DNA from: Streptomyces sp. RP5T
GTDB lineage: Bacteria > Actinomycetota > Actinomycetes > Streptomycetales > Streptomycetaceae
Length of the DNA: 60,896 nucleotides
Reading direction: 5' to 3'
NCBI RefSeq assembly: GCF_003933965.1
Contig: NZ_RSAJ01000001.1
Location: 1-60,896 of the forward strand
Position numbers and translations under genes: made by a program. The notes beneath the pieces are model-generated. The model did not search any database, was not told the origin of the DNA, and was given only the letters and a program-made list of their open reading frames with translations. Positions within the stretch are counted from its first letter, which is position 1. Each line of letters starts with the position of its first letter. Of the stretch, positions 1 through 8,518 are shown piece by piece.

Positions 1-131
1 GGGTAGCCGTAGCCGGGCTGGGGCGCCTGCGGGGGCTGGCCGTAGGGGCCCGGCTGGCCGTACGGCCCGGGCTGCGGCTGCTGCCCGGGCTGCTGGGGCT
101 GCCCGTACGGGCCCGGCTGGTTGTGACTCAT
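1..131 (-). CDS. N-terminal part of a Pro/Gly/Tyr/Gln-rich protein (partial)
   Basis: Only the first ~43 codons are in the window; the gene runs off the left edge. From the ATG at 131 the product begins MSHNQPGPYGQPQQPGQQ and continues as a Gln-Pro-Gly-Pro-Tyr-Gly low-complexity tract. Such tracts are common at the cytoplasmic N-terminus of actinobacterial membrane proteins, but no folded domain is visible, so no function can be given. A good Shine-Dalgarno (GGAGGGG) lies about 10 bases upstream. The gene is divergent from valS, and the 136-bp gap must hold promoters for both. Confidence 0.75.
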   Translation of the reverse strand, partial: MSHNQPGPYGQPQQPGQQPQPGPYGQPGPYGQPPQAPQPGYGY

Positions 132-267
132 CTCTGGGTTCCCCTCCAGATGCTTATGTGTTCCTCACATCCTGGCCCAGGCCAAGTCGGCACAGGCCAT
201 CGGGGGCCCCACCGTTACAGAACAAACGCGTTTCGGGACACGCCCGGGACACCCCTAAACTGACCCC

Positions 268-2892
268 GTGACCGAGAACGCTCAGCAGCAGCCCACAGCG
301 CCCAGCACCGAACTGCCGACCCAGTACGCGCCGGCCGAGGTAGAGGGGGCGCTGTACGAGCGCTGGGTGGAGAAGGGTTACTTCACCGCCGACGCCAAGA
401 GCGACAAGCCTCCGTACACCATCGTCATCCCGCCGCCGAACGTCACCGGCAGCCTGCACCTGGGCCACGCCTTCCAGCACACGCTCATGGACGCCCTCAC
501 CCGCCGCAAGCGCATGCAGGGCTACGAGGCGCTGTGGCTGCCGGGGATGGACCACGCCGGCATCGCCACCCAGAACAAGGTCGAGCAGCAGCTCGCCGAG
601 GAGGGCAAGTCCCGACACGACCTGGGGCGCGAGGAGTTCGTCGAGCGCGTCTGGCAGTGGAAGGAGGAGTACGGCGGCCGGATCCTCGGCCAGATGCGCC
701 GCCTCGGTGACGGCGTCGACTGGAGCCGTGAGCGCTTCACGATGGACGAGGGCCTGTCCAAGGCCGTCCTCACCATCTTCAAGCGGCTCTACGAGGACGA
801 GCTGATCTACCGCGCCGAGCGCATCATCAACTGGTGCCCGCGCTGTCTGACGGCCATCTCCGACATCGAGGTGGAATACCAGGAGGACGCGGGCGAGTTG
901 GTCTCGATCCGCTACGGCGAGGGCGAGGACAGCGTCGTCGTCGCGACCACGCGCGCGGAGACGATGCTCGGTGACACCGCCGTCGCCGTCCACCCCGACG
1001 ACGAGCGCTACCAGCACCTCATCGGCAGGCAGATCAAGCTCCCGCTGACCGACCGCACCATCCCGGTCGTCGCCGACACCCACGTCGACCCCGAGTTCGG
1101 CACCGGCGCGGTCAAGGTGACCCCGGCCCACGACCCGAACGACTTCGAGATCGGCCGTCGCCACGACCTGCCGTCCCTGACGATCATGGACGAGCACGGC
1201 ATCATCACGGTCCACGGGCCCTTCATCGGCCTGGACCGCTACGAGGCCCGCTCGGCCGTCGTCGGCGCCCTCAAGGAGCAGGGCCGCATCGTCGCCGAGA
1301 AGCGCCCGTACATGCACTCCGTCGGCCACTGCTCGCGCTGCAAGACCACCGTCGAGCCGCGCCTGTCCCTGCAGTGGTGGGTCAAGGTCGGCCCGCTCGC
1401 CCAGGCCGCCGGCGACGCGGTCCGCGACGGCCGCGTCAAGATCCACCCCGAGGACATGTCGAAGCGCTACTTCGACTGGGTCGACAACATGCACGACTGG
1501 TGCATCTCGCGCCAGCTGTGGTGGGGCCACCGCATCCCGATCTGGTACGGCCCCGACGGCGAGGTCGTCTGCGTCGGCCCCGACGAGGAGCCGCCCACCG
1601 GCGAGGGCTGGACCCAGGACGCCGACGTCCTGGACACCTGGTTCTCCTCCGGCCTGTGGCCCTTCTCCACGCTCGGCTGGCCCGAACAGACCGAGGACCT
1701 GCGGAAGTTCTACCCGACCGACGTCCTGCTCACCGGCCACGACATCATCTTCTTCTGGGTCGCCCGGATGATGATGTTCGGCCTGTACGCCATGGACGGC
1801 CAGGTCCCCTTCCACACCATCGCGCTGACCGGCCTGGTCCGCGACGAGTTCGGCAAGAAGATGTCGAAGTCGAACCCCAACGCCGTCGACCCGCTGGTCT
1901 GGATGGACGCCTACGGCTCCGACGCCGTCCGCTTCACCCTCGCCAACGGCGCCAACCCGGGCGCGGACGTGCCGATCGGCGAGGACTGGGTCAAGGCCTC
2001 CCGGAACTTCACCAACAAGATCTGGAACGCCACCCGCTTCGCCCTGATGAACGGCGCCACCATCGAGGGCCCGCTCCCGGACGCCTCCGAGATGTCGGCG
2101 ACGGACCGCTGGATCCTCTCCCGCCTCAACACCACGGTCGCCCAGGTCGACGCGTACTACGACGACTACCAGTTCGCGAAGCTCGCCGACGCCCTCTACC
2201 ACTTCGCGTGGGACGAGGTCTTCGACTGGTACGTCGAGCTGTCGAAGACGACGTTCTTCGCGGGCGGCGAGCAGGCGAAGGTCTCCGGCCGGGTCCTCGG
2301 CGAGGTCCTGGACGTGATGCTGCGCCTGCTCCACCCGGTCATCCCGTTCGTCACGGACACCCTGTGGACCACCCTGACCGGCGGCGAGTCCCTCGTCATC
2401 GGCGAGTGGCCGGCCGACAGCGGCTTCCGCGACAGGGCCGCCGAGCAGGAGATCGAGCTGGTCCAGCGGGTCGTCACCGAGGTCCGCCGGTTCCGCAAGG
2501 ACCAGGGCCTCAAGGACGGCCAGAAGGTCCCGGCCCGCCTGGAGCTGGGCGGCACCGCCCTCGCCCCGCACGAGGCCGCCATCCGCCAGCTGCTGCGCCT
2601 CCAGCCCGAGGGCGAGACCTTCGCGGCCACGGCGACCCTGCCGGTCGCCGGTGCCACGGTCGCGCTCGACCTCTCCGGCACGATCGACGTGGCGGCGGAG
2701 CGCAAGCGCCTCGCGAAGGACCTGGCGGCGGCCGAGAAGGAGAAGGCCCAGGCGACCGCCAAGCTCGGCAACGAGGCGTTCCTCGCCAAGGCCCCGGACA
2801 ACGTGGTGGACAAGATCCGCGGCCGCCTGGCCAAGGCGGACGAGGACATCAAGAGGATCCAGGAGCAACTGGACAGGCTTCCGCAAGCCTGA
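268..2892 (+). CDS. valS: Valyl-tRNA synthetase
   Basis: Class I aminoacyl-tRNA synthetase that charges tRNA-Val in the cytoplasm. The 874-residue product has the expected family length. The HIGH-type signature LHLGHA is near residue 63 and KKMSKS near residue 531; between them lies the large CP1 editing insertion, which in this family removes mischarged threonine. The C-terminus, from about residue 810, is the charged coiled-coil tRNA-binding arm rich in Ala, Lys and Glu. The start is a GTG at 268, giving VTENAQQQ, where the sequence becomes protein-like just after the divergent promoter gap. It is followed by a strong hairpin and a 105-bp gap before folC. Confidence 0.98.
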   Translation: MTENAQQQPTAPSTELPTQYAPAEVEGALYERWVEKGYFTADAKSDKPPYTIVIPPPNVTGSLHLGHAFQHTLMDALTRRKRMQGYEALWLPGMDHAGIATQNKVEQQLAEEGKSRHDLGREEFVERVWQWKEEYGGRILGQMRRLGDGVDWSRERFTMDEGLSKAVLTIFKRLYEDELIYRAERIINWCPRCLTAISDIEVEYQEDAGELVSIRYGEGEDSVVVATTRAETMLGDTAVAVHPDDERYQHLIGRQIKLPLTDRTIPVVADTHVDPEFGTGAVKVTPAHDPNDFEIGRRHDLPSLTIMDEHGIITVHGPFIGLDRYEARSAVVGALKEQGRIVAEKRPYMHSVGHCSRCKTTVEPRLSLQWWVKVGPLAQAAGDAVRDGRVKIHPEDMSKRYFDWVDNMHDWCISRQLWWGHRIPIWYGPDGEVVCVGPDEEPPTGEGWTQDADVLDTWFSSGLWPFSTLGWPEQTEDLRKFYPTDVLLTGHDIIFFWVARMMMFGLYAMDGQVPFHTIALTGLVRDEFGKKMSKSNPNAVDPLVWMDAYGSDAVRFTLANGANPGADVPIGEDWVKASRNFTNKIWNATRFALMNGATIEGPLPDASEMSATDRWILSRLNTTVAQVDAYYDDYQFAKLADALYHFAWDEVFDWYVELSKTTFFAGGEQAKVSGRVLGEVLDVMLRLLHPVIPFVTDTLWTTLTGGESLVIGEWPADSGFRDRAAEQEIELVQRVVTEVRRFRKDQGLKDGQKVPARLELGGTALAPHEAAIRQLLRLQPEGETFAATATLPVAGATVALDLSGTIDVAAERKRLAKDLAAAEKEKAQATAKLGNEAFLAKAPDNVVDKIRGRLAKADEDIKRIQEQLDRLPQA

Positions 2893-2898
2893 CCCACC

Positions 2899-2951
2899 CA
2901 GGGGGCGCGGGGAACTGCGCGACAAGCCACGGACTCCCCGCGCCCGCCAGT
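2899..2951 (+). repeat. Streptomyces-type dispersed palindromic repeat, probable valS terminator
   Basis: A perfect 11-bp inverted repeat (GGGCGCGGGGA at 2903-2913 with TCCCCGCGCCC at 2935-2945) encloses the phrase ggaactgcgcgacaagccac. I recognise this as a very common intergenic repeat of Streptomyces genomes. It lies 11 bases past the valS stop and would form a stable hairpin, so it may terminate or stabilise the valS transcript. There is no T tract. Confidence 0.7.
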
Positions 2952-2997
2952 CAGGACCGGCCACCCCTCTCCTCACGCGCAGCCCTAAACTGGCCGT

Positions 2998-4482
2998 GTG
3001 AGTGAGACCGACCCCTTCGACGAGATCGTCGCCGCCGAGACCGACCGCGACCCCGACCTCGCGGTCATCGAGGCCGGCAGCCGCACCCTGCGCACCCAGG
3101 GCGGCCCGCCGGAGGCCGACGTGCCCGCGCGCCCCGAGGACCCCGAGGTCGACAAGGCTCTGCGGGAGGTCGAGGCGGAGCTCGCCACCCGCTGGGGCGA
3201 GACCAAGCTGGAGCCGAGCGTAGGCCGCATCGCCGCGCTGATGGACGTGCTGGGCGAGCCGCAGCGGTCGTACCCCTCGATCCACATCACGGGGACGAAC
3301 GGCAAGACCTCCACCGCCCGCATGATCGAGGCCCTCCTCGGCGCCTTCGAACTGCGCACCGGCCGCTACACCAGCCCCCACGTGCAGTCGGTCACCGAGC
3401 GCATCAGCCTGGACGGCGCCCCGATCTCCGCCGAGCGGTTCATCGAGACGTACCAGGACATCAAGCCGTACATCGAGATGGTCGACGCCGCGCAGGAGTA
3501 CCGGCTGTCGTTCTTCGAGGTGCTGACCGGCATGGCGTACGCCGCCTTCGCGGACGCGCCCGTCGACGTGGCCGTCGTCGAGGTCGGCATGGGCGGCTCC
3601 TGGGACGCGACCAACGTCATCGACGGCGATGTCGCGGTGGTCACCCCCATCGACCTCGACCACACCGACCGGCTCGGCGGGACCCCCGGCGAGATCGCGG
3701 TCGAGAAGGCCGGGATCATCAAGCAGGACGCGACGGTCGTCATGGCCCAGCAGCCGGTCGACGCGGCGCAGGTGCTGCTGAAGAAGGCCGTCGAGGTGGA
3801 CGCGACCGTCGCGCGCGAGGGGCTGGAGTTCGGGGTCGTCTCCCGGCAGGTCGCCGTCGGCGGCCAGCTGCTCACCCTGCGCGGCCTCGGCGGCGAGTAC
3901 GAAGAGGTGTACCTGCCGCTGCACGGCCCGTACCAGGCGCACAACGCGGCAGTGGCGCTCGCCGCCGTGGAGGCGTTCTTCGGGGTCGGCGCCCAGCGCC
4001 CGGACCCCCTGGACATCGACACCGTCCGCAAGGCCTTCGCCTCCGTCTCCTCCCCGGGCCGCCTCGAAGTCGTACGGCGTTCCCCGACCGTCGTCCTGGA
4101 CGCCGCCCACAACCCGGCGGGCGCCCGCGCCACCGCCGAGGCGGTCGGCGAGGCCTTCGACTTCAGCCGGCTCATCGGTGTGGTGGGCGCGAGCGGCGAC
4201 AAGAACGTGCGAGGGCTCCTGGAGGCCTTCGAGCCGATCTTCGCCGAGGTCGTGATCACCCAGAACTCCAGCCACCGCGCGATGGACGCCGACGAGCTCG
4301 CCGCGATCGCCGTCGAGGTGTTCGGCGAGGAGCGGGTCCAGGTCGAGCCGCGGCTGCCGGACGCCCTGGAGGAGGCGATCACGCTGGCCGAGGAGGACGG
4401 CGAGTTCGCGGGCGGCGGTGTACTCGTCACCGGCTCGGTCATCACGGTCGGCGAGGCCCGGCTGCTGCTGGGAAGGGGCTGA
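2998..4482 (+). CDS. folC: Bifunctional folylpolyglutamate/dihydrofolate synthase
   Basis: A Mur-ligase-fold enzyme that adds glutamate to dihydropteroate and folates using ATP. The product is 494 residues. The P-loop HITGTNGKTST is near residue 95, followed by YTSPHVQSVTERI, EVGMGGSWDATN and the C-terminal domain with LDAAHNPAGA. About 60 acidic N-terminal residues precede the core and look like a Streptomyces-type extension. The start is GTG at 2998. It is followed within 10 bases by the DUF4233 gene, suggesting an operon. Confidence 0.96.
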   Translation: MSETDPFDEIVAAETDRDPDLAVIEAGSRTLRTQGGPPEADVPARPEDPEVDKALREVEAELATRWGETKLEPSVGRIAALMDVLGEPQRSYPSIHITGTNGKTSTARMIEALLGAFELRTGRYTSPHVQSVTERISLDGAPISAERFIETYQDIKPYIEMVDAAQEYRLSFFEVLTGMAYAAFADAPVDVAVVEVGMGGSWDATNVIDGDVAVVTPIDLDHTDRLGGTPGEIAVEKAGIIKQDATVVMAQQPVDAAQVLLKKAVEVDATVAREGLEFGVVSRQVAVGGQLLTLRGLGGEYEEVYLPLHGPYQAHNAAVALAAVEAFFGVGAQRPDPLDIDTVRKAFASVSSPGRLEVVRRSPTVVLDAAHNPAGARATAEAVGEAFDFSRLIGVVGASGDKNVRGLLEAFEPIFAEVVITQNSSHRAMDADELAAIAVEVFGEERVQVEPRLPDALEEAITLAEEDGEFAGGGVLVTGSVITVGEARLLLGRG

Positions 4483-4491
4483 GTCCCCGCC

Positions 4492-4866
4492 ATGCGTACG
4501 CTCTGTGCATCGACCCTGATCGGTGAGTTCTTCGTCGTCGGCTTCGCCGCGCTGGTCGCGATGAAGGACCCCGACCTCGCCGGCTCCACGGTGTGGACGG
4601 TCAGCGGCATCGCCATGTTCCTGTGTCTCGCGCTGTGCGGGATGGTGACCCGGCCCGGCGGCATCGCCCTCGGCTGGGCGCTCCAGATCGCGCTCATCGC
4701 CTCCGGCTTCGTCGTGCCGACCATGTTCTTCATGGGTGCCGTCTTCGCGGCCCTGTGGTGGGCCTCCGTGCACTACGGCCGGAAGATCGACGAGGCGAAG
4801 GCGAGATTCGCCGCGCAGGGAGAGCGGGCCGCGCAGTCCGGCCCGACTACACCTGACGCTGTGTGA
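4492..4866 (+). CDS. DUF4233 family small membrane protein
   Basis: A 124-residue protein with four probable transmembrane helices (about residues 5-23, 32-52, 58-76 and 79-95) and a polar C-terminal tail. It matches the actinobacterial DUF4233 family, which is regularly found between folC and ndk. No biochemical role is established that I know of. It starts with ATG 9 bases after the folC stop, consistent with cotranscription, and ends 64 bases before ndk. Confidence 0.85.
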   Translation: MRTLCASTLIGEFFVVGFAALVAMKDPDLAGSTVWTVSGIAMFLCLALCGMVTRPGGIALGWALQIALIASGFVVPTMFFMGAVFAALWWASVHYGRKIDEAKARFAAQGERAAQSGPTTPDAV

Positions 4867-4930
4867 CCGGCGAGCCGACACGCCCTGTAATCTCGTCCCA
4901 CCGCACACGTCAGCAGGTAAGGAGCCCCTA

Positions 4931-5344
4931 GTGAGCCAGCGCACCCTCGTCCTCCTCAAGCCCGACGCCGTCCGTCGTGGCCTGACCGGCGAGATCATCA
5001 GCCGTATCGAGCGCAAGGCCGGCTGGCAGATCACCGCGCTGGAGCTGCGCACCCTGGACCAGGACACGCTGGAGCAGCACTACGGCGAGCACAAGGGCAA
5101 GCCCTTCTACGAGCCGCTGGTGGAGTTCATGGCCTCCGGTCCGGTCGTCGCGCTGATCGTCGAGGGCGAGCGGGTCATCGAGGGAGTACGCCAACTGGCG
5201 GGTCCCACCGACCCGATCGCCGCCGCGCCCGGCTCCATCCGGGGGGACTTCGGTGTCGTCGTCCGCGAGAACCTGATCCACGCCTCCGACTCCCAGGAGT
5301 CCGCCGAGCGCGAGGTGAAGATCTTCTTCCCCGGCCGCGCATAG
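4931..5344 (+). CDS. ndk: Nucleoside diphosphate kinase
   Basis: Transfers the gamma phosphate between nucleoside triphosphates and diphosphates through a phosphohistidine. The 137-residue product has the normal length. It opens with SQRTLVLLKPDAVRRGL (KPD motif), contains the RGDFG motif, and has the catalytic His near residue 117 in NLIHASDS. The start is GTG at 4931 with the Shine-Dalgarno TAAGGAG just upstream. A strong terminator follows at 5421. Confidence 0.97.
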   Translation: MSQRTLVLLKPDAVRRGLTGEIISRIERKAGWQITALELRTLDQDTLEQHYGEHKGKPFYEPLVEFMASGPVVALIVEGERVIEGVRQLAGPTDPIAAAPGSIRGDFGVVVRENLIHASDSQESAEREVKIFFPGRA

Positions 5345-5666
5345 GCCCGACGCGCAGGTCCCGTGCGTAGGTTTCGTGGCAATTTCTGAGGGCGCGTCAG
5401 TTCGCACTCCCGCCTGACCTGGGACGGCCGTACTTTTTCGGCCGTCCCTCGGCATATGCGTGCCGATCGGGGGAACGAGTGGCCCTTATGGACCGTCTCC
5501 ACAAGCGAGGCGGCGTTTGATCTGCTGACAATGGCGAAGACCCTCGCGCAGTGTTCGTGCAGGCGCGTCTACGATGGAAGCCTTCACGTCACAGCACCCA
5601 CTTCGCCGACCTGAAATGCCCTCAAAAGCTCCCAGGAAGGCCAGACGAATCCTGATGGGGAACTCA
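5345..5666 (+). promoter_or_regulatory. ndk-mreB intergenic region
   Basis: A 322-bp stretch with no convincing gene. The first third holds the ndk terminator hairpin (5421-5448). The remainder should contain the mreB promoter and leader. I see TACGAT at 5570-5575 as a possible -10 element but no matching -35, so I do not assign a promoter. Confidence 0.4.
5421..5448 (+). terminator. Terminator after ndk
   Basis: A perfect 10-bp stem (GGGACGGCCG with CGGCCGTCCC) and an 8-base loop containing TTTTT. The stability and position, 77 bases past the ndk stop, fit a factor-independent terminator, although no U tract follows the stem. Confidence 0.7.
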
Positions 5667-6686
5667 ATGTCGTTCATCGGCCGTGACATGGCTGTCGACC
5701 TCGGGACCGCCAACACGCTGGTGTACGTCAGGGGTCGCGGGATCGTACTCAACGAGCCGTCCGTCGTCGCGATCAACACGAACACCGGTGGAATTCTGGC
5801 AGTCGGTGCCGAGGCCAAGAAGATGATCGGGCGGACCCCCGGCAACATCGTTGCCGTGCGGCCGCTGAAGGACGGCGTGATCGCCGACTTCGAGATCACC
5901 GAGCGGATGCTGCGCTACTTCATCCTGAAGATCCACAAGCGGCGGTATCTCGCGAGGCCGCGCGTCGTCGTGTGTGTCCCCTCGGGCATCACCGGCGTCG
6001 AGCGCCGTGCCGTCATCGAGGCGTCGTCCCAGGCCGGCGCCCGCCAGGTGCACATCATCGAGGAGCCCATGGCGGCCGCCATCGGCTCCGGCCTGCCGGT
6101 CCACGAGGCCACGGGCAACATGGTGGTGGACATCGGCGGCGGCACCACGGAGGTCGCGGTCATCTCGCTCGGCGGCATCGTCACCGCCCAGTCCATCCGC
6201 GTCGCGGGTGACGAGCTGGACAACGCGATCATCCAGCACATCAAGAAGGAGTACTCCCTCCTCCTGGGTGAGCGGACGGCCGAACAGATCAAGATCACGA
6301 TCGGTTCGGCGTACGACCTCGACGCTGACGAACACACCGAAATCCGCGGCCGGGACCTCGTCTCCGGGCTGCCCAAGACCGTCGTCATCTCGGCCGCCGA
6401 GGTCCGCAAGGCGATCGAGGAGCCCGTCAACGCCATCGTCGACGCGGTCAAGACGACCCTCGACAAGTGCCCGCCGGAACTCTCCGGCGACATCATGGAC
6501 CGCGGCATCGTCCTCACCGGCGGCGGCGCCCTGCTGCGCGGGCTCGACGAGCGGCTTCGCCGGGAGACCGGCATGCCGATCCACATCGCCGAGGACCCGC
6601 TGGACAGCGTGGCGCTCGGCTCCGGGAAGTGCGTCGAGGAATTCGAGGCGCTCCAGCAGGTTCTGGACGCCCAGCCGCGCAGATGA
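5667..6686 (+). CDS. mreB: Rod shape-determining actin homologue MreB
   Basis: Actin-like ATPase. In most bacteria MreB organises lateral wall synthesis; in Streptomyces, which grows at hyphal tips, it is known mainly for spore-wall assembly. From 5667 the product is 339 residues, with phosphate-1 motif DLGTANT near the start, phosphate-2 DIGGGTTEV and the adenosine motif [12 protein letters not shown] chose the ATG giving [13 protein letters not shown] because GGGGA precedes it at the right spacing. The in-frame ATG at 5655 would add four residues, and a longer reading from 5574 lacks family similarity. It heads the mre cluster, but a hairpin separates it from mreC, so mreB may be partly uncoupled from the distal genes. 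Confidence 0.97.
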   Translation: MSFIGRDMAVDLGTANTLVYVRGRGIVLNEPSVVAINTNTGGILAVGAEAKKMIGRTPGNIVAVRPLKDGVIADFEITERMLRYFILKIHKRRYLARPRVVVCVPSGITGVERRAVIEASSQAGARQVHIIEEPMAAAIGSGLPVHEATGNMVVDIGGGTTEVAVISLGGIVTAQSIRVAGDELDNAIIQHIKKEYSLLLGERTAEQIKITIGSAYDLDADEHTEIRGRDLVSGLPKTVVISAAEVRKAIEEPVNAIVDAVKTTLDKCPPELSGDIMDRGIVLTGGGALLRGLDERLRRETGMPIHIAEDPLDSVALGSGKCVEEFEALQQVLDAQPRR

Positions 6687-6701
6687 CGTAACTCTTCGAT
6701 T

Positions 6702-6735
6702 CCGCCGTACGAGACGATCTCCTCTCGTGCGGCGG
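6702..6735 (+). terminator. Hairpin between mreB and mreC
   Basis: A 13-bp stem with one mismatch (CCGCCGTACGAGA against TCTCGTGCGGCGG) and an 8-base loop lies 15 bases after the mreB stop. It could attenuate transcription so that mreB is expressed above mreCD. There is no T tract, so readthrough is likely. Confidence 0.6.
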
Positions 6736-6777
6736 ATCGTTGATATCGAGGCATAAGCTCCCACAAACGCAACTCCA

Positions 6778-7749
6778 ATGAGAAGGGCACGGCCGCCGCA
6801 CGTGAGGGACACACGAGAGAGCCGGCTGCTCCTGGTGCTGCTGATCGCCGTCGCGTTCGCGCTGATCACGGTGGACATCCGCGGCGGGGAGGACTCGCCG
6901 GTCGACGGTGCCCGCCAAGGCGCGGCCGCCGTGTTCGGCCCCATCGAGAACGGCGTGTCCGCCGCGGTGGACCCCGTCGGCAACGCCGTCTCCGCCATCC
7001 GCGACTCCGGCGAGCGGCACGACCGGCTCGCCGCGCTGGAGAAGGAGAACGCCGCCCTCAAGGCGAAACTCGGCAGCGACGACCGCAACACCAGCCGCCT
7101 CAAGCAGCTCGACAAGATGCTGAAGATCGCCGGCGAGGGCCAGTACGGCATCAAGGGCGCCCAGGTCATCGCCATAGGAGCGGCCCAGGGCTTCTCCTGG
7201 ACCATCACCGTGGACGTCGGCGCCAACGACGGCATCCGGCGCGACATGACCGTCCTCAACGGCGACGGACTGGTCGGCCGCGTCACCACCGTCGGCCCCC
7301 ACACCGCCACCGTGCTCCTCGCCAATGACCCCGACTTCACCGTCGGCACCCGCATGGAGGCCGGCGACGAGCTCGGCTTCGCCTCCGGACAGGGCGACCG
7401 CCCGCTGCGCGTCGAACTCCTCAACGGCAAGGCCGAGGTGAAGAAGGGCGACCGCCTGGTGACCTTCGGCTCCCAGGCCGACAAGCCGTTCGTGCCCGGC
7501 GTCCCGGTCGGCGTGGTCTCCCGCGTCGACCCCTCCGGCGGCGACCTCACCCGCACCCTCTACGTCACGCCGTACGTCAGCTTCACCAAGCTCGACATCG
7601 TCGGCATCGTCGTCGAGGCCCCGAAGAAGGACCCGCGCGACACGGTGCTGCCCGCCAAACCGAAACCGACGCCCACGCCGACCGTGACGGTCACCGTCAC
7701 CCCGTCCGCCAATGCGCCGGCCGGCGGCGAGATCCAGCAAGAGCAGTAG
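6778..7749 (+). CDS. mreC: Rod shape-determining protein MreC
   Basis: A bitopic membrane protein that links cytoplasmic MreB to the periplasmic-side wall synthases. The 323 residues comprise a short cytoplasmic start, one transmembrane helix (LLLVLLIAVAFALITV, about 16-31), a coiled coil (RLAALEKENAALKAKL, about 76-91) and the paired beta-barrel MreC domain. A Pro/Thr/Val-rich tail follows (about residues 291-315), typical of actinobacteria. The gene is 11 bases before mreD. Confidence 0.95.
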   Translation: MRRARPPHVRDTRESRLLLVLLIAVAFALITVDIRGGEDSPVDGARQGAAAVFGPIENGVSAAVDPVGNAVSAIRDSGERHDRLAALEKENAALKAKLGSDDRNTSRLKQLDKMLKIAGEGQYGIKGAQVIAIGAAQGFSWTITVDVGANDGIRRDMTVLNGDGLVGRVTTVGPHTATVLLANDPDFTVGTRMEAGDELGFASGQGDRPLRVELLNGKAEVKKGDRLVTFGSQADKPFVPGVPVGVVSRVDPSGGDLTRTLYVTPYVSFTKLDIVGIVVEAPKKDPRDTVLPAKPKPTPTPTVTVTVTPSANAPAGGEIQQEQ

Positions 7750-7760
7750 GAGCTGTAGTC

Positions 7761-8438
7761 ATGCGCGTCAACCGGATCCTGCTGTCCTCCGCCCTGATCG
7801 TGGTCGCCCTGGTGCTCCAGGTGAGCGTCCTCGCCCGCCTCCACCTCCCGGGCGCCGTCCCCGACCTGCTGCTCCTGACCGTCCTCGGCCTGGCCCTCGT
7901 CTACGGCCATGTCGGCGGCGCCCTCGTCGGCTTCGCCGCCGGCCTGCTCGCCGACCTCGCTCCGCCCGCCGACCACGCCGCCGGCCGCTACGCCCTGGTC
8001 CTGTGCGTCATCGGCTACCTCGCCGGCCTCGCCAAGCCGGAGAACGGCAGACTCAAGTCGGCCACCGGCCCCATGGTCGTCGTGGTCGCCGCCGCCATCG
8101 GCACCACCCTGCTGTACGCCGGTGTCGGCGCCCTCGTCGGCGACACCGCCGCCCGTCATGTGGGCCTCGGCAGCCTGCTGTTCACCGCCGCCCTGTACGA
8201 CCTGCTGCTCGCCCCGTTCGTCGTCCCCGGCATCATGGCGCTCGCCCGCCGGGCCGAGAACGACCCGCTCGCCGAGACCAACTCCGCGGCCAAGTCGGCG
8301 GACATCTCCTCGGGCTGGCTCTCCTCGGGCACGGGCCTGAAGATCGGCGGCCAGCGGGGCGGCCTCGGCAGCCTGAAGACCAAGGCGCGCACCCGTACCG
8401 CGCGCGTGGGCCGCATCAAGGGGGTCAAGCGGCTGTGA
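7761..8438 (+). CDS. mreD: Rod shape-determining membrane protein MreD
   Basis: Integral membrane partner of MreC in the elongation or spore-wall complex. The 225-residue product has about five transmembrane helices in the first ~165 residues, beginning ILLSSALIVVALVLQVSVLA. A basic C-terminal extension of about 55 residues is absent from short proteobacterial MreD. It sits between mreC and the PBP gene and is surely cotranscribed with mreC. Confidence 0.92.
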   Translation: MRVNRILLSSALIVVALVLQVSVLARLHLPGAVPDLLLLTVLGLALVYGHVGGALVGFAAGLLADLAPPADHAAGRYALVLCVIGYLAGLAKPENGRLKSATGPMVVVVAAAIGTTLLYAGVGALVGDTAARHVGLGSLLFTAALYDLLLAPFVVPGIMALARRAENDPLAETNSAAKSADISSGWLSSGTGLKIGGQRGGLGSLKTKARTRTARVGRIKGVKRL

Positions 8439-8518
8439 CCCCACGGGAGCCGGCGGACCGCGCTCACAGGTTCGCCGTATATGACACGTACACACACTGA
8501 GAGGGGGCGGCAGCCGCA

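Noticed and set aside
154..5067. A 1637-codon open frame on the minus strand across valS-folC-ndk
   Set aside because: It is antisense to strongly supported genes, has Arg/Gly/Asp-rich shadow composition typical of high-GC DNA, and shows no domain.
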